Assembly: GCA_020634015.1 (NCBI GenBank)
Contig: JACKCN010000001.1
Coordinates: forward strand, 603,001 to 667,000
Source: Candidatus Delongbacteria bacterium
GTDB taxonomy: Bacteria > CAIWAD01
Length of the DNA stretch: 64,000 nt
Direction of reading: 5' to 3'
Position 1 is the first letter of the stretch, and each line of letters opens with the position of its first letter. A program made the position numbers and the translations under genes. This document shows positions 37,814-47,200 of the stretch, one piece after another. The notes under the pieces are model-generated. The model was not told the origin of the DNA. It did no database searches and was given only the letters and a program-made list of their open reading frames with translations.

Positions 37814-38671
37814 ATGCACGCATCCCGCTTTCTGCTGCCCCTGATCCTGTGCGGACTGCTGTCCTGCCAGTCCGATGACGACACAGTCACGCCCGTCCAG
37901 ACATTCCCGCCCCTGGCCCCCGTGCTTGCGCCGGTGACCGGAAACTGGATTCACCCCCAGCCGGGTCTGAGCTGGCAGTGGCAACTCTCGGGCACGATCA
38001 ACACCGAGCATGCCGTGGACCTGTACGATGTGGATCTTTTTGACACCCCGGACAGCGTGCTGGCGATCCTCGGCGACAGGGGCGTGTTGCGGGTGGCCTA
38101 TTTCTCGGCGGGTTCCGGTGAAGACTGGCGCGAGGATTTCGCCAGCATTCCCGCGAGTGCCCTGGGGCAGCCTCTGGATGGCTGGCCCGGCGAGCGCTGG
38201 CTCAACATCCGTGATCCACAGGTTTTCGAACTGATGCGGACACGCATCGCTCTGGCCGCCTCACGGGGATTCGAGGGCGTGGAATTCGACAACGTGGATG
38301 GGGCCTCCAACGACACCGGGTTCATCCTTGACGAGGCGGACCAGCTGGCCTACAACCGGATGCTGGCCAACGAGGCCCACTCCCATGGTCTGTTCGCGGT
38401 GCTCAAGAATGATCTGGACCAACTGGAGGACCTGGTCGACTACTACGACATGGCCTTGAACGAAGAGTGTCACGTCTGGGATGAATGCGACGTGTACGAG
38501 GTCTTTCGCGACGCCGGGCTGCCCGTGCTGAACGCGGAATACGCCGACGGCGAGGTTCAGGCCACGGCCCTGGCGGCCACGATCTGCCCGCTCAGCCAGG
38601 CCGCAGGTCTGAATACCCTGATCCTGCCTCTGGATCTGGACGATGCCTTTCGCGTGAGCTGCACTCCCTGA
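37814..38671 (+). CDS. GH114-family glycosidase lipoprotein (endo-alpha-1,4-polygalactosaminidase-like)
   Basis: 285 residues, ATG with GGAG. Lipobox LLS-Cys18, so membrane anchored. After a proline-rich linker the protein matches the GH114/TM1410 barrel: WQWQLSG near the start, YDVDLFDT, VAYFSAGSGEDWREDF, GEKW-like GERWLNIRDP, and the GFEGVEFDNVDG strand whose acids are catalytic in the family, then AVLKNDLDQ and LNEECH. Known members cut alpha-1,4-galactosamine polymers; the substrate here is unproven. A small hairpin (38676-38694) separates it from the convergent GT2 gene. Confidence 0.85.
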   Translation: MHASRFLLPLILCGLLSCQSDDDTVTPVQTFPPLAPVLAPVTGNWIHPQPGLSWQWQLSGTINTEHAVDLYDVDLFDTPDSVLAILGDRGVLRVAYFSAGSGEDWREDFASIPASALGQPLDGWPGERWLNIRDPQVFELMRTRIALAASRGFEGVEFDNVDGASNDTGFILDEADQLAYNRMLANEAHSHGLFAVLKNDLDQLEDLVDYYDMALNEECHVWDECDVYEVFRDAGLPVLNAEYADGEVQATALAATICPLSQAAGLNTLILPLDLDDAFRVSCTP

Positions 38672-38686
38672 ACCCGGGATTGGAGT

Positions 38687-39754
38687 TCAATCCTGGAGTA
38701 CGGCCTCCTGTGCGGGCCAGGGCGTGCCCTCCAGCCAGGCCTGCCAGACCTCGCGGCCGAACAAGCGTCGCCCTCCATCGTGAACGCCCTTGAAGTGATG
38801 GTACTTGAGCAGCAGCACGAAAGCGGCCGACAGTGTATCACGGCTGCCATTCGCCAGCTCGATTCGCGGCAGGGGTGCCGCGGGATCCTCTTCCCAGCGC
38901 AGCACCAGTTTCTGGGCCGCGGACACCATGCGTCGGGCGTCGAGGAAGTGCATGGTCAACATGCGCCGCAGCAGGTCCGTGTCGTCAAAGCCCGGGTGCT
39001 TGAGCAGGAATCGCGGCAGATCGCCGCCCGTGTGTTCCATGCGCCGGCAGAACCCCCGCCAGTCCAGTGGATGGTCATGCAGGGCGATCAGTGTGCTCTC
39101 GTAGCGCAGCGGAATTCCCGCCGCGAAGAGCCGCAGGCCCAGGTCCGTATCCTGCCAGCCCCAAGGGAACTCCTCATCGAACCCGCCAAGCTCCCGGAAC
39201 ACGGCGGCGGGCAGCGAAAAGTTGGGGGCATAGAGACAGCGGGGGTTGGCCCGTGATGGATCGCCCACTGCCTGGAATCCGAACTGGTAGACGGTTTCCT
39301 CAACCACGCAGCGCAGGAAGCGATCGTCAAGCAGAGGGCGCGGGTAATCGATGTGTCCCAGAACGCAACACGGCGGTTCCGCGCGGGAATGGGCCGCGAG
39401 ATGGCGCGAAAGGAAGTCCGGCGGGACCAGCATGTCCTGGGCGCTGAAGACCAGCAAACGGCCGCGTGCCTCGGTCGCTCCCCGGTTGCTGGCCGCGCTC
39501 TGCCCCGGACGCTCTTCCCGGAAGCAGCGCACGCTGGGCCCCCGCTCCGGGTTACGCCGGGCCGCGTGGTGCAACAGCTCGGGCGAGTCGTCGCCGGAGA
39601 GATTGTCCACCAGCAGCAGTTCCCAGTCCTGGCGGTCCTGGGCCAGCCAACTGGCGAGGGTCGCCGGCAGCGTCCGTTGCCCATCATGCACGGGCAGGAT
39701 GACGCTCAGGGCGGGCCGATCGGTCCGCTGGGTCGGCGTGGTCTTGAAATTCAT
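38687..39754 (-). CDS. GT2-family glycosyltransferase
   Basis: 355 residues from the ATG at 39754 (GGAG upstream); the frame runs on through the tRNA-Sec copies but that is non-coding. GT-A fold: PALSVILPVHDGQRTLPATLASW at the N-terminus, the metal-binding region at LLVFSAQDMLVPPDFL (a variant of the usual DxD), and the acceptor-side GGFDEEFPWGWQDTDLGLRL with the typical ED-like pair. The C-terminal ~110 residues are helical. Cytoplasmic, and probably adds sugars to an envelope polysaccharide; acceptor unknown. Convergent with the GH114 gene, 15 bases apart. Confidence 0.85.
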   Translation of the reverse strand: MNFKTTPTQRTDRPALSVILPVHDGQRTLPATLASWLAQDRQDWELLLVDNLSGDDSPELLHHAARRNPERGPSVRCFREERPGQSAASNRGATEARGRLLVFSAQDMLVPPDFLSRHLAAHSRAEPPCCVLGHIDYPRPLLDDRFLRCVVEETVYQFGFQAVGDPSRANPRCLYAPNFSLPAAVFRELGGFDEEFPWGWQDTDLGLRLFAAGIPLRYESTLIALHDHPLDWRGFCRRMEHTGGDLPRFLLKHPGFDDTDLLRRMLTMHFLDARRMVSAAQKLVLRWEEDPAAPLPRIELANGSRDTLSAAFVLLLKYHHFKGVHDGGRRLFGREVWQAWLEGTPWPAQEAVLQD

Positions 39755-39889
39755 GCAGGTCTCCGCCGTGGAACTTCCCGGAGATGGGTCCCGTTCTTTG
39801 CTACCTTCGGCAGGTTTTTGAAATACTTGCGGCCCGGGTGGCCGCATGCTGGAATGCGATGCCCGCCCTGCGGTCTGGAGTCGCATTCC

Positions 39890-39985
39890 GGGGACGGATG
39901 TCGTCCTTGTGGCGGCCGCGGCCTTCAAAGCCGTTTGAGGGGCATGCTGCCCCTGCGGCGCGCGGTCGATCCCCAGACCTTCCCG
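39890..39985 (+). pseudogene. Degenerate second copy of tRNA-Sec
   Basis: It matches the intact gene closely through the acceptor 5' strand, D-arm and anticodon arm (GGCCTTCAAAGCCG, anticodon TCA). The variable arm is rebuilt (AGGGGCA/TGCCCCT around a 3-base loop). The T-stem no longer pairs: GCGCG faces CCCAG. The acceptor has a C-C mismatch at pair 6. It is probably non-functional. Confidence 0.7.
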
Positions 39986-40053
39986 TTGCCCTGTGACCGG
40001 GCGGGTTGTCTGTCCTTGTGGATCGACGCGACACATGTCGCAAGCGCAGGTGG

Positions 40054-40082
40054 TTGCCTGGCTGGAATTCTTGAAGTACGAA
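40054..40082 (+). promoter_or_regulatory. Candidate promoter for tRNA-Sec
   Basis: TTGCCT (40054-40059) and TACGAA (40077-40082) with a 17-base spacer. The predicted start, near 40089, is 7 bases before the tRNA. Confidence 0.4.
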
Positions 40083-40095
40083 GAAAGACTCTGTT

Positions 40096-40193
40096 GGGGA
40101 CGGATGTCGTCCTGGTGGCGGCCGCGGCCTTCAAAGCCGTTCGAGGGGCAGGTAAACCCTGTCCCTGCTGGGTTCGATTCCCAGACGTTCCCG
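40096..40193 (+). tRNA. selC: tRNA-Sec (selenocysteine, anticodon UCA)
   Basis: A 98-base tRNA with all selenocysteine hallmarks. The long acceptor has 8 positions (GGGGACGG / ACGTTCCC, last pair G-A). The D-stem has 6 bp (GTCGTC / GGCGGC). The anticodon loop is CTTCAAA, giving UCA. The 8-bp variable arm is GGGGCAGG / CCTGTCCC. The T-arm is CTGGG-TTCGATT-CCCAG. Discriminator G; CCA not encoded, as for the tRNA-Thr here. It implies selA, selB and selD and UGA-containing genes elsewhere; none is seen in this window. Confidence 0.93.
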
Positions 40194-40269
40194 TTGCATG
40201 CGGTCCCCGGGCCGGACGGCTCAGGCCGATGCGTGAAACGGCACAGCATGATCAGTTCTCGCACAGCTT

Positions 40270-41646
40270 GTGGATTCTTTTCACGTGACTGCACTGGTCC
40301 GGAACATCCTGACGCCCGAGCGCCTGATTCCCCTCAGTTTTCTGGCGCTGATCCTGGCGGGAACCTGTCTGCTGCTGCTGCCGATCGCCACCCATGCCCC
40401 CATCAGTCCCATCGATGCATTCTTCACGGCCACCTCGGCCACCTGTGTGACGGGCCTGGTGGTCGTGGACACGGGCAGTGTCTTCACGGGCTTCGGTCAG
40501 GCCGTGATTCTGGCCCTGATCCAGCTGGGTGGTCTGGGCATCATGACGCTCTCGATCGCCTTTCTGTACATGGTCGCAGGGCGCGTCTCGCTGTTCAACC
40601 GCGAAGTGCTGGAGATGAGCGTGTTCCAGGGGCCCATGAAGGGTCTGCTGCCCCTCTTGCTGCATGTGCTGCGGATCACACTCTGGATAGAAGCGGCTGG
40701 CGCGCTGCTGCTGACCTGGCGCTTCCACCAGTGCATGCCCCTGGGCGATGCCCTGTATTCGGGCGTGTTCCACAGCATCTCCGGCTTCTGCAATGCAGGG
40801 TTCTCGCTCTATCCTGACAGCATGTCCGCCTGGCGCGAGGACCCCTTGACCAATGCCATCCTGATGGCTCTGATCGTTCTGGGTGGACTGGGATTCCTGG
40901 TGCTCTCCGAACTCTGGAGCTGGTGGCGTTCGGGCCGTCAGCAGCCTCTCTCCTTGACTGCCCGCCTCGTGGTGTTCACCTCGATCGGTCTGATTGTCTT
41001 CGGGGCTCTCGGTGTGCTGGCCTCCGAGTGGCACAACGTGCTGGATATCCGTGACTGGTCCGATCTGCCGGGCGCGCTGCTCGAATCCCTGTTTCTGTCG
41101 GTCAGCAGCCGCACGGCCGGATTCAACACCCTGCCCATGGACGGTCTCACCGAACCCACCTACCTGGGTCTGGTGCTGCTGATGCTGGTGGGGGCCTCGC
41201 CGGCTTCCTGCGGCGGGGGCATCAAGACCACCACCCTGATCGTCCTGCTGGCGCACCTGCGCAGCCGCTTTCTGGACCAGCGCGACACGGTCATCGGCAA
41301 CCGGCGCATTCCCGAGAGCATCGTGTCACGCTCGGTCAGCATCACCATCTTCTCGCTGTTGGTGGTGATGGCGGGAACCTTGCTGCTGCTGAGCACCGAA
41401 GGTCAGGGTGTGGCGCTCAAGGAAGGCTCGGAACTGTTTCTGAAAACCACTTTCGAGGCCGTGTCGGCTTTCGCCACGGTAGGATTGTCCACGGGACTGA
41501 CGGCGGATCTGGCGGCGTTCAGCAAGGCCGTGCTGATCCTGCTGATGTTCATCGGGCGAGTGGGACCGCTGGCTCTGGCCCTGGCCATTGGTCGTCGTCG
41601 GCGCCCGGAGTGGCGTCTGGCCAGCGAAAACGTGATGGTGGGGTAA
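40270..41646 (+). CDS. ktrB: K+ transporter membrane subunit, KtrB/TrkH family
   Basis: 458 residues (GTG start; a second in-frame GTG at 40285 is also possible, and neither has a strong ribosome site). It has the four-fold M1-P-M2 repeat. Selectivity-filter motifs are visible once per repeat: TSATCVTGLV, ISGFCNAGF, SSRTAGFNT and FATVGLSTG. The size fits KtrB (~450). With the NAD/ATP-gated KtrA encoded next, it forms a Na+-coupled or gated K+ uptake channel in the inner membrane. Confidence 0.92.
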   Translation: MDSFHVTALVRNILTPERLIPLSFLALILAGTCLLLLPIATHAPISPIDAFFTATSATCVTGLVVVDTGSVFTGFGQAVILALIQLGGLGIMTLSIAFLYMVAGRVSLFNREVLEMSVFQGPMKGLLPLLLHVLRITLWIEAAGALLLTWRFHQCMPLGDALYSGVFHSISGFCNAGFSLYPDSMSAWREDPLTNAILMALIVLGGLGFLVLSELWSWWRSGRQQPLSLTARLVVFTSIGLIVFGALGVLASEWHNVLDIRDWSDLPGALLESLFLSVSSRTAGFNTLPMDGLTEPTYLGLVLLMLVGASPASCGGGIKTTTLIVLLAHLRSRFLDQRDTVIGNRRIPESIVSRSVSITIFSLLVVMAGTLLLLSTEGQGVALKEGSELFLKTTFEAVSAFATVGLSTGLTADLAAFSKAVLILLMFIGRVGPLALALAIGRRRRPEWRLASENVMVG

Positions 41647-41649
41647 GCG

Positions 41650-42306
41650 ATGAAGACGATTGCGGTGATCGGCATCAGTGGTTTCGGCATGCACCTGTGC
41701 AAGTTCCTCAGCAAACAGGGAGTGCAGGTGCTGGCGATGGACATCAACGAGGAACGTGTTGATCTGGTGAAACCCTATGTTCACAGGGCCGTGATCTGCG
41801 ATGCGACACGACGGATGTCGCTGGTGGACCATGAGCTGGAGCTCTTCGACGGGGTGGTGGTGAGCCTGGGCGAACGCATCGACACCAGCGTGCTGGTGAC
41901 CCTGTATCTCAAGCAACTGGGCGTGAAGATGATCGTGGCCAAGGCCACCTCCCCGGACCATGAGGAGATCCTCATGAACATCGGGGCCACCCGGGTGGTC
42001 TCGCCCGAAAAGGAAATGGCGCGCACCCTGGCCCACCAGCTGGGCAGCCGCAATCTGCTGCAGTACGTGCAGCTGGATGCGGAGTACTCCGTGATCGAAC
42101 TGCCACCTCCTGCCGCCTGGCTGGGCAAGAGCATGGGCGAGATCCAGGTCCGGCGCAGCTGGTCCGTGCAGGTGCTGCTGATCCATCATCACACGGATCC
42201 CGGCAAGACCATCATTCCCGACGGCGATCACCGCTTCACGACCGACGATCGCCTGGTGGTGATCGGGCGAGAACCCGCACTGAACCGACTGAAAGCCGCG
42301 ACCTGA
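41650..42306 (+). CDS. ktrA: K+ transporter regulatory subunit, KtrA/TrkA-N (RCK)
   Basis: 218 residues, four bases after ktrB. The RCK_N Rossmann domain is visible: GISGFGMHLCKFL glycine loop, then the acidic end of strand 2, MDINEERVD, then VVVSLGERIDTSVLVTL. The RCK_C domain occupies the last ~75 residues (DAEYSVIELPPP onward). Such octameric rings bind ATP/ADP or NAD(H) to gate KtrB, and the C-terminal domain is a known c-di-AMP site in Firmicutes; whether it is here is unknown. Confidence 0.92.
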   Translation: MKTIAVIGISGFGMHLCKFLSKQGVQVLAMDINEERVDLVKPYVHRAVICDATRRMSLVDHELELFDGVVVSLGERIDTSVLVTLYLKQLGVKMIVAKATSPDHEEILMNIGATRVVSPEKEMARTLAHQLGSRNLLQYVQLDAEYSVIELPPPAAWLGKSMGEIQVRRSWSVQVLLIHHHTDPGKTIIPDGDHRFTTDDRLVVIGREPALNRLKAAT

Positions 42307-42370
42307 TTCGGTCAGACATCCGGCGCCCACACCGGCACACACATCGTGCCGACACAATCCAGGACTCCCC

Positions 42371-44170
42371 ATGACAAGCCCGTCTCCGGAATCTCTGCGC
42401 ACACCCGCACTGAAGGCCATCGAGATCAAGGCCAATTCCTCGGCCGTGATGCTCAAGCAACTGCCCGCCACCGCGATCTGCGGCAACGACATCAGCTCCT
42501 CCTGCCTGTATGTGTCGGCCCTCTCGATCATCTATGCCGGCAAGTATGCCTGGGTGGCGCTGCTGATGGTGGCGGCCGTGCTCTTCCTCTTCCGGAAGAT
42601 CTATGGTGAAGTGGTGGGGGCACTGCCGCTGAACGGAGGCGCCTACAACGCCCTGCTGAACACCACCAGCAAATCCATCGCCTCGGTGGCCGCCGCGCTG
42701 ACCCTGTTGTCCTACATGGCCACGGCCGTGATCTCGGCCAGCGAAGCGATGCATTACGTGCATACGCTCTGGCATGGCCTGCCGGTTGTCCCGGCCACCA
42801 TGGTGCTGCTGGCTCTCTTCATGGTGCTCACGATCATCGGCATCGGCGAATCCTCGCGCGTGGCGGTGGGAATCTTCATCACGCATCTCGTGGCGTTGGT
42901 GGTGCTGGTGGGCGCGGTGGCCGTGTACATCTCACAGCACGGATTGTCGGTCCTTGAATACAATTACAGTCAGCCCGTCGAGGGAGGCCTGCTGATGGCG
43001 CTGTTCTTCGGCTTCTCGGCGGCCATGCTGGGCATCTCGGGTTTCGAGAGTTCGGCCAACTTCGTGGAAGAGCAGGCGCCGGGAGTCTTTCCCAAGACCC
43101 TGCGCAACATGTGGATCGTGGTCAGTGTCTTCAATCCGCTGATCGCCTTCGCCGCGCTGGCCATCGTGCCGATTCCCGAGGTGGCCGTGAACCAGGAAGC
43201 CCTGCTGGCTCACATGGGCGGCATTTCGGGCGGCCCCTGGCTGGCCTGGTTCATTTCCATCGACGCGGCACTGGTGCTCAGCGGGGCCGTGCTCACGTCC
43301 TTCGTGGGCGTGGGTGGTCTGGTGCAGCGCATGGCTCTGGACCGGATCCTGCCCCAGTTTCTGCTCAAGCTCAACCAGCGCAAGTCGGCCTACCGGATCA
43401 TGATCGTCTTCTTCCTGCTCTGCGTCTCGATTCTGCTGATCACCCAGGGCCAGCTGGGCGCGCTGGCCGGCGTATACACCATTTCCTTCCTCTCGGTGAT
43501 GATCCTCTTCGGTCTGGGCAATGTGCTGCTCAAGGTGAAGCGTTCGCGCCTGCCCCGTCCGGAGCGCGCCGGGTGGCTGGCCCTGTTCGTGGCCGTGGGC
43601 GCGGTCTTCGCGGCCCTGATCGGCAATGCCACCCTCAACCCCGTGTATCTGGGCGTTTTCTTCGAGTACTTCATTCCCACCATCGGCATCGTGGCCGTGA
43701 TGCTCTGGCGCACCCTGATCCTGCGGGTGCTGCTGCACATGCTCAAGAGCGTGTCGGACCGCATCCAGGCTCTGGTCTCGCTGGGCAACCGCACCCTGGT
43801 GAACCTGCTGGACGAGATCAACAACCAGGAATTCGTCTTCTTCACCAAACACGATGATGTCGAGATTCTCAACCAGGTGATGATCTACGTGACGCGCAAC
43901 GAGCAGACCCGCAACCTGCGCATCGTGACCGTGCTGCCCAAGGGGGAATCCATTGATCCGGCCATCGAACGGGATGTGGAAGTGCTGGACCGCGCCTACC
44001 CGGGCATCAAGATCAACTTCATCAAGCTGGAAGGCCACTTCGGTCCCGAGCTGATCGAGCGCCTGTCCACCGAATGGAAGATCCCCCAGAACTTCATGTT
44101 CATCGGCTCACCCGGAGATCACTTTCCCTACAAGCTGGCCGACCTGGGCGGTGTGCGCCTGATCATCTGA
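42371..44170 (+). CDS. APC-superfamily permease with C-terminal cytoplasmic domain
   Basis: 599 residues with AGGA upstream and about twelve hydrophobic segments, then ~150 soluble residues. The APC signature around ICGNDISSSCLYVSAL in TM1 and GGAYNALLNTTSKS in TM2-3 is clear. The tail (DEINNQEFVFFTKHDDVEIL to the end) forms an alpha/beta domain with IVTVLPKGESI and NFMFIGSPGDHFPYKL, recalling universal-stress-like domains of the KimA K+ importer and of some amino-acid permeases. Cotranscription with ktrB-ktrA (64 bases away) makes a K+ or osmolyte substrate attractive but unproven; an amino-acid transporter is the alternative. Confidence 0.8.
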   Translation: MTSPSPESLRTPALKAIEIKANSSAVMLKQLPATAICGNDISSSCLYVSALSIIYAGKYAWVALLMVAAVLFLFRKIYGEVVGALPLNGGAYNALLNTTSKSIASVAAALTLLSYMATAVISASEAMHYVHTLWHGLPVVPATMVLLALFMVLTIIGIGESSRVAVGIFITHLVALVVLVGAVAVYISQHGLSVLEYNYSQPVEGGLLMALFFGFSAAMLGISGFESSANFVEEQAPGVFPKTLRNMWIVVSVFNPLIAFAALAIVPIPEVAVNQEALLAHMGGISGGPWLAWFISIDAALVLSGAVLTSFVGVGGLVQRMALDRILPQFLLKLNQRKSAYRIMIVFFLLCVSILLITQGQLGALAGVYTISFLSVMILFGLGNVLLKVKRSRLPRPERAGWLALFVAVGAVFAALIGNATLNPVYLGVFFEYFIPTIGIVAVMLWRTLILRVLLHMLKSVSDRIQALVSLGNRTLVNLLDEINNQEFVFFTKHDDVEILNQVMIYVTRNEQTRNLRIVTVLPKGESIDPAIERDVEVLDRAYPGIKINFIKLEGHFGPELIERLSTEWKIPQNFMFIGSPGDHFPYKLADLGGVRLII

Positions 44171-44201
44171 CGTCGCCCCTTTCAACGACAGCCCGAGAAA
44201 G

Positions 44202-44229
44202 GAACGCCCCGCCAGCTGGCGGGGCGTTC
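44202..44229. terminator. Bidirectional hairpin between the APC permease and the third modular protein
   Basis: GAACGCCCCGCC and GGCGGGGCGTTC pair around an AGCT centre, 32 bases after one stop codon and 24 bases before the other on the opposite strand. Confidence 0.8.
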
Positions 44230-44253
44230 ACATTCATGCATGGATCCGTACCA

Positions 44254-47200
44254 TCACTGGTCATCGCCCCCGCTCGTGTCACCCACGATGCCCATGGATG
44301 GCCGCGCTTGCGACCTCAGGTCCTGCGCGGAGATCCGCGGCGCCATGGGATCCTCGGACACGATGAAGCCATCGGTATCCACCGCCACGAAACGCTCGAA
44401 GATCATCGGCTGCCCTGGAGTATGCGGGGTGGATGGCGTCGGGCTGGCAGGATAGGAACTGTAGTAGTTCCAGCCTGACGGGAACGGCGCATAGGCATCC
44501 AGACTCCAGTAGAAGTCGTAGTGATCCACAGCCAGCGGCTCTCCAAAGGTGTCCATCGTGACCGGAGTCCACTCATAGTGGAAATAGAGGGGACCGACGC
44601 CGGACCAGACCCCGTCGGGCACGATGCGCAGGTCGCTGATCGGTGCCGGTCGTGGGGGACGATGGAAGAACTCGATGGTGATGCCATTGGCCAATTGACT
44701 GCCGGCATCATCATAGTTGGCGGCCAGACCCTGAGTGCCTCCCAGTTTCTGCACGCCCACAGTGGCACTGGCCACACCATAGGTTCCGGTGGTGTTGATG
44801 TCTTCGTAATTGAAATAGATCTCGCCATTCGAGTACAGCATGAGCTGGAAGGTGTACAGTTCCGAGGCCGCACCGATGTGCGGGATCTGGTGCCACTGGA
44901 AGATCACTCGACCGTTGGCGCTGTCATCCAGATAGTACACGGCGCCCCCATCGGGCGGGAAGAGGTCATCCCAGAAGGGAGCGATGAAGTTTTCAAGATA
45001 CCCGGTGTAGGGAATGGGTGCGTTGCCGAAGTAGCCCCCCGCCGAGGTCGTGAAGGACACCCAGCCATTGGACGACACATAGGCCGTGGACCAGCTGTCG
45101 CCGAAGAATGGGAAGGCGAAGGGCAGTGCCTGGGCCACTGTCTGATCATCCGCGGTGATTCCCAGATTCGTGCCGGTGGTCGAAATGTCCTCCCAGAGGT
45201 ACTCGGGACCTGTGGGATCCAGAGAGTTCACCCAGGCGTAGCCATCGGTGGGTCCGCCACGCGTCGGCCTGGGCTGGGGCGGGAAAAAGCGAATGCTCGT
45301 GTTGTCGGCGATGGTGGCCCCCAGGCCATCGTAGGCGACGGGCAGTCCGCTGCTGCCGTCCACATTCTCCAGACCAACGGTCGCCTTGCCCAGGAACTGT
45401 TCGGACACATCCATGTAATTCACCTGGATGTTCCCGTCGTCATAGAGCATGACCTGGAAGGTGTAGGGATTGTTGTATCCGGAATTGTACCCGGAAATGT
45501 GGGGGATGGCATTCCACTGGAAGATGACACGGTGATAGTACGCTTCTTCATAGTAGGTCACGGTGCCGCCCTGGGGCAGCAACAGGTCGGTCCAGAGGGG
45601 GAAAATGGCGTTGTCCGGGATACCGGGCGTCGGAATGGGGGTATTGGAGTATTCGGTGCCAGTCAGGTTGAACGAGAGCCAGCCATTGGAACACACACGC
45701 ACCGTGTTGTAGCTGGTGCCGTAGAAGGGGAAGTCAAAGGGCAGCGCCTGGTCCACGCTCTGGTCATCGCCCGTCAGGCCCAGATTGGTGGCCCAGTAAA
45801 TGTCGGTGCTGCTGAAGGGAGGTCCGTTCACCGCATTGGAATTGGCCCAGGTGTAGCCGAAGGCATCGGGTCCGCCGCTGGTGGGGCGAGGATGGTTGAA
45901 GCGCAGCACCATGCCATCGCCCAGCGCACTGCCCGCACCATAGTATCGGACGGACAGGCCCTGTGTGCCATCCGCATTCTCGATGCCCACGCCGGCGTTG
46001 GCGAGATCGTCGTCCTGCAGATCGAGGTACTGCACCACGATGTCGCCACCGCGCTCGAGGGCAACCTGGAAGGTGTTCGAACCCGTGCTGAAGAAAGCCG
46101 GCACGCCGGTGAACTGGACGATGAAGCGCCCCGTGTAGGTGTCATTCCAATAGTGAATCGTGCCACCCTGAGATGGGTTCAGATCATCCCAGAACGGAGC
46201 GATCAGGTTATTGGGACTGACGGCATACGGAAACTGCTGCGGTGCCAGACTGCCAAGCAAAGTGGGATCGAATCCGATCGTTCCGTTGGAACCGATGTAC
46301 AGCTCGGTATAGGTGTTGCCATAGAAGCGGAAATCGAAACCGATGGGGATGGGTGTCGTGGTGTATGAATCATCGCTGAGTGTCACGGCGGTTCCAATGG
46401 TGGTCAGATCGATCCACTCCATGTCAGGGCCGTCCGCATCGTTCGAATTGATCCAGGTGTAGCCGAAGGCATCGGGGCCGCCGCGGGTGGGCGGAGCCGC
46501 TGTGCCGCAGGCCTCGAAGGAAACGGTCAAGTCGTACTGGCCGGAGTAGGTCGAGAACCCATCGACCACCACGAAGTAGGTCCCGGGATCCAGACAGCAG
46601 GTCAGACTGGACAGCAGACCATTGGCCCCGCCGCTGCAGTTGTCATCGTTGCCCGTGACCAGATCCAGATCGGGAGTGAACACGCCGATGCGCGTGTCGT
46701 AGTAGAAGGCTCCTCCGCAGGTGGCCACGGTCACTTCCCGTGCCGTCGTGAGGGTGAAGGTGTACCAGGCGTCGTTGGCGTCGAAGTAGGATGTCTGAAA
46801 GCACGGGCCGCTCGTGTAGGGCACGTTCTGGATGTAGTTGGAGAGGACGGCCGTATTGCCGCTGTCACTGTAGCTGCTTCCCGGCGAGGTGTCGAAGATC
46901 GGCGTGGCGGACCCCGGACTGCCTCCCGCCTGACGGATGGTCTCGTCGTAGGGATTGACGGTCAGACTGGCATTGAACTGCAGGGCCAGTGCCTCGGGAA
47001 TCGCTTCCCCGGCGGCCTTGAACAGTTGATACGCTTCCAGGGGTTGCATTGTGCGCCAGTTCTCCAGGCGCTCCTGTTTGGAGGGTGCTGGCACCGCATT
47101 CAGCGGGTGCTGGGCGGGGCCGGCTGCCGGGACGATGGGAAGCCCCGAGCGTTTGGCCTGCTCGATCTGCTGCTTCATGGCTTGATGGGAAGGATCGACG

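Larger units (their letters stand above)
39755..40269. other. 515-base region without protein genes, holding tRNA-Sec and a degenerate copy
   Basis: Between the leftward GT2 gene and the rightward ktrB. It contains an inverted repeat (39851-39889), a degenerate tRNA-Sec copy (39890-39985) and the intact gene (40096-40193). Nothing else is recognised. Confidence 0.8.

Noticed and set aside
39755..40294. N-terminal extension of the GT2 gene
   Set aside because: It would be translated from tRNA-Sec sequence; the ATG at 39754 has a ribosome site and starts the family fold.
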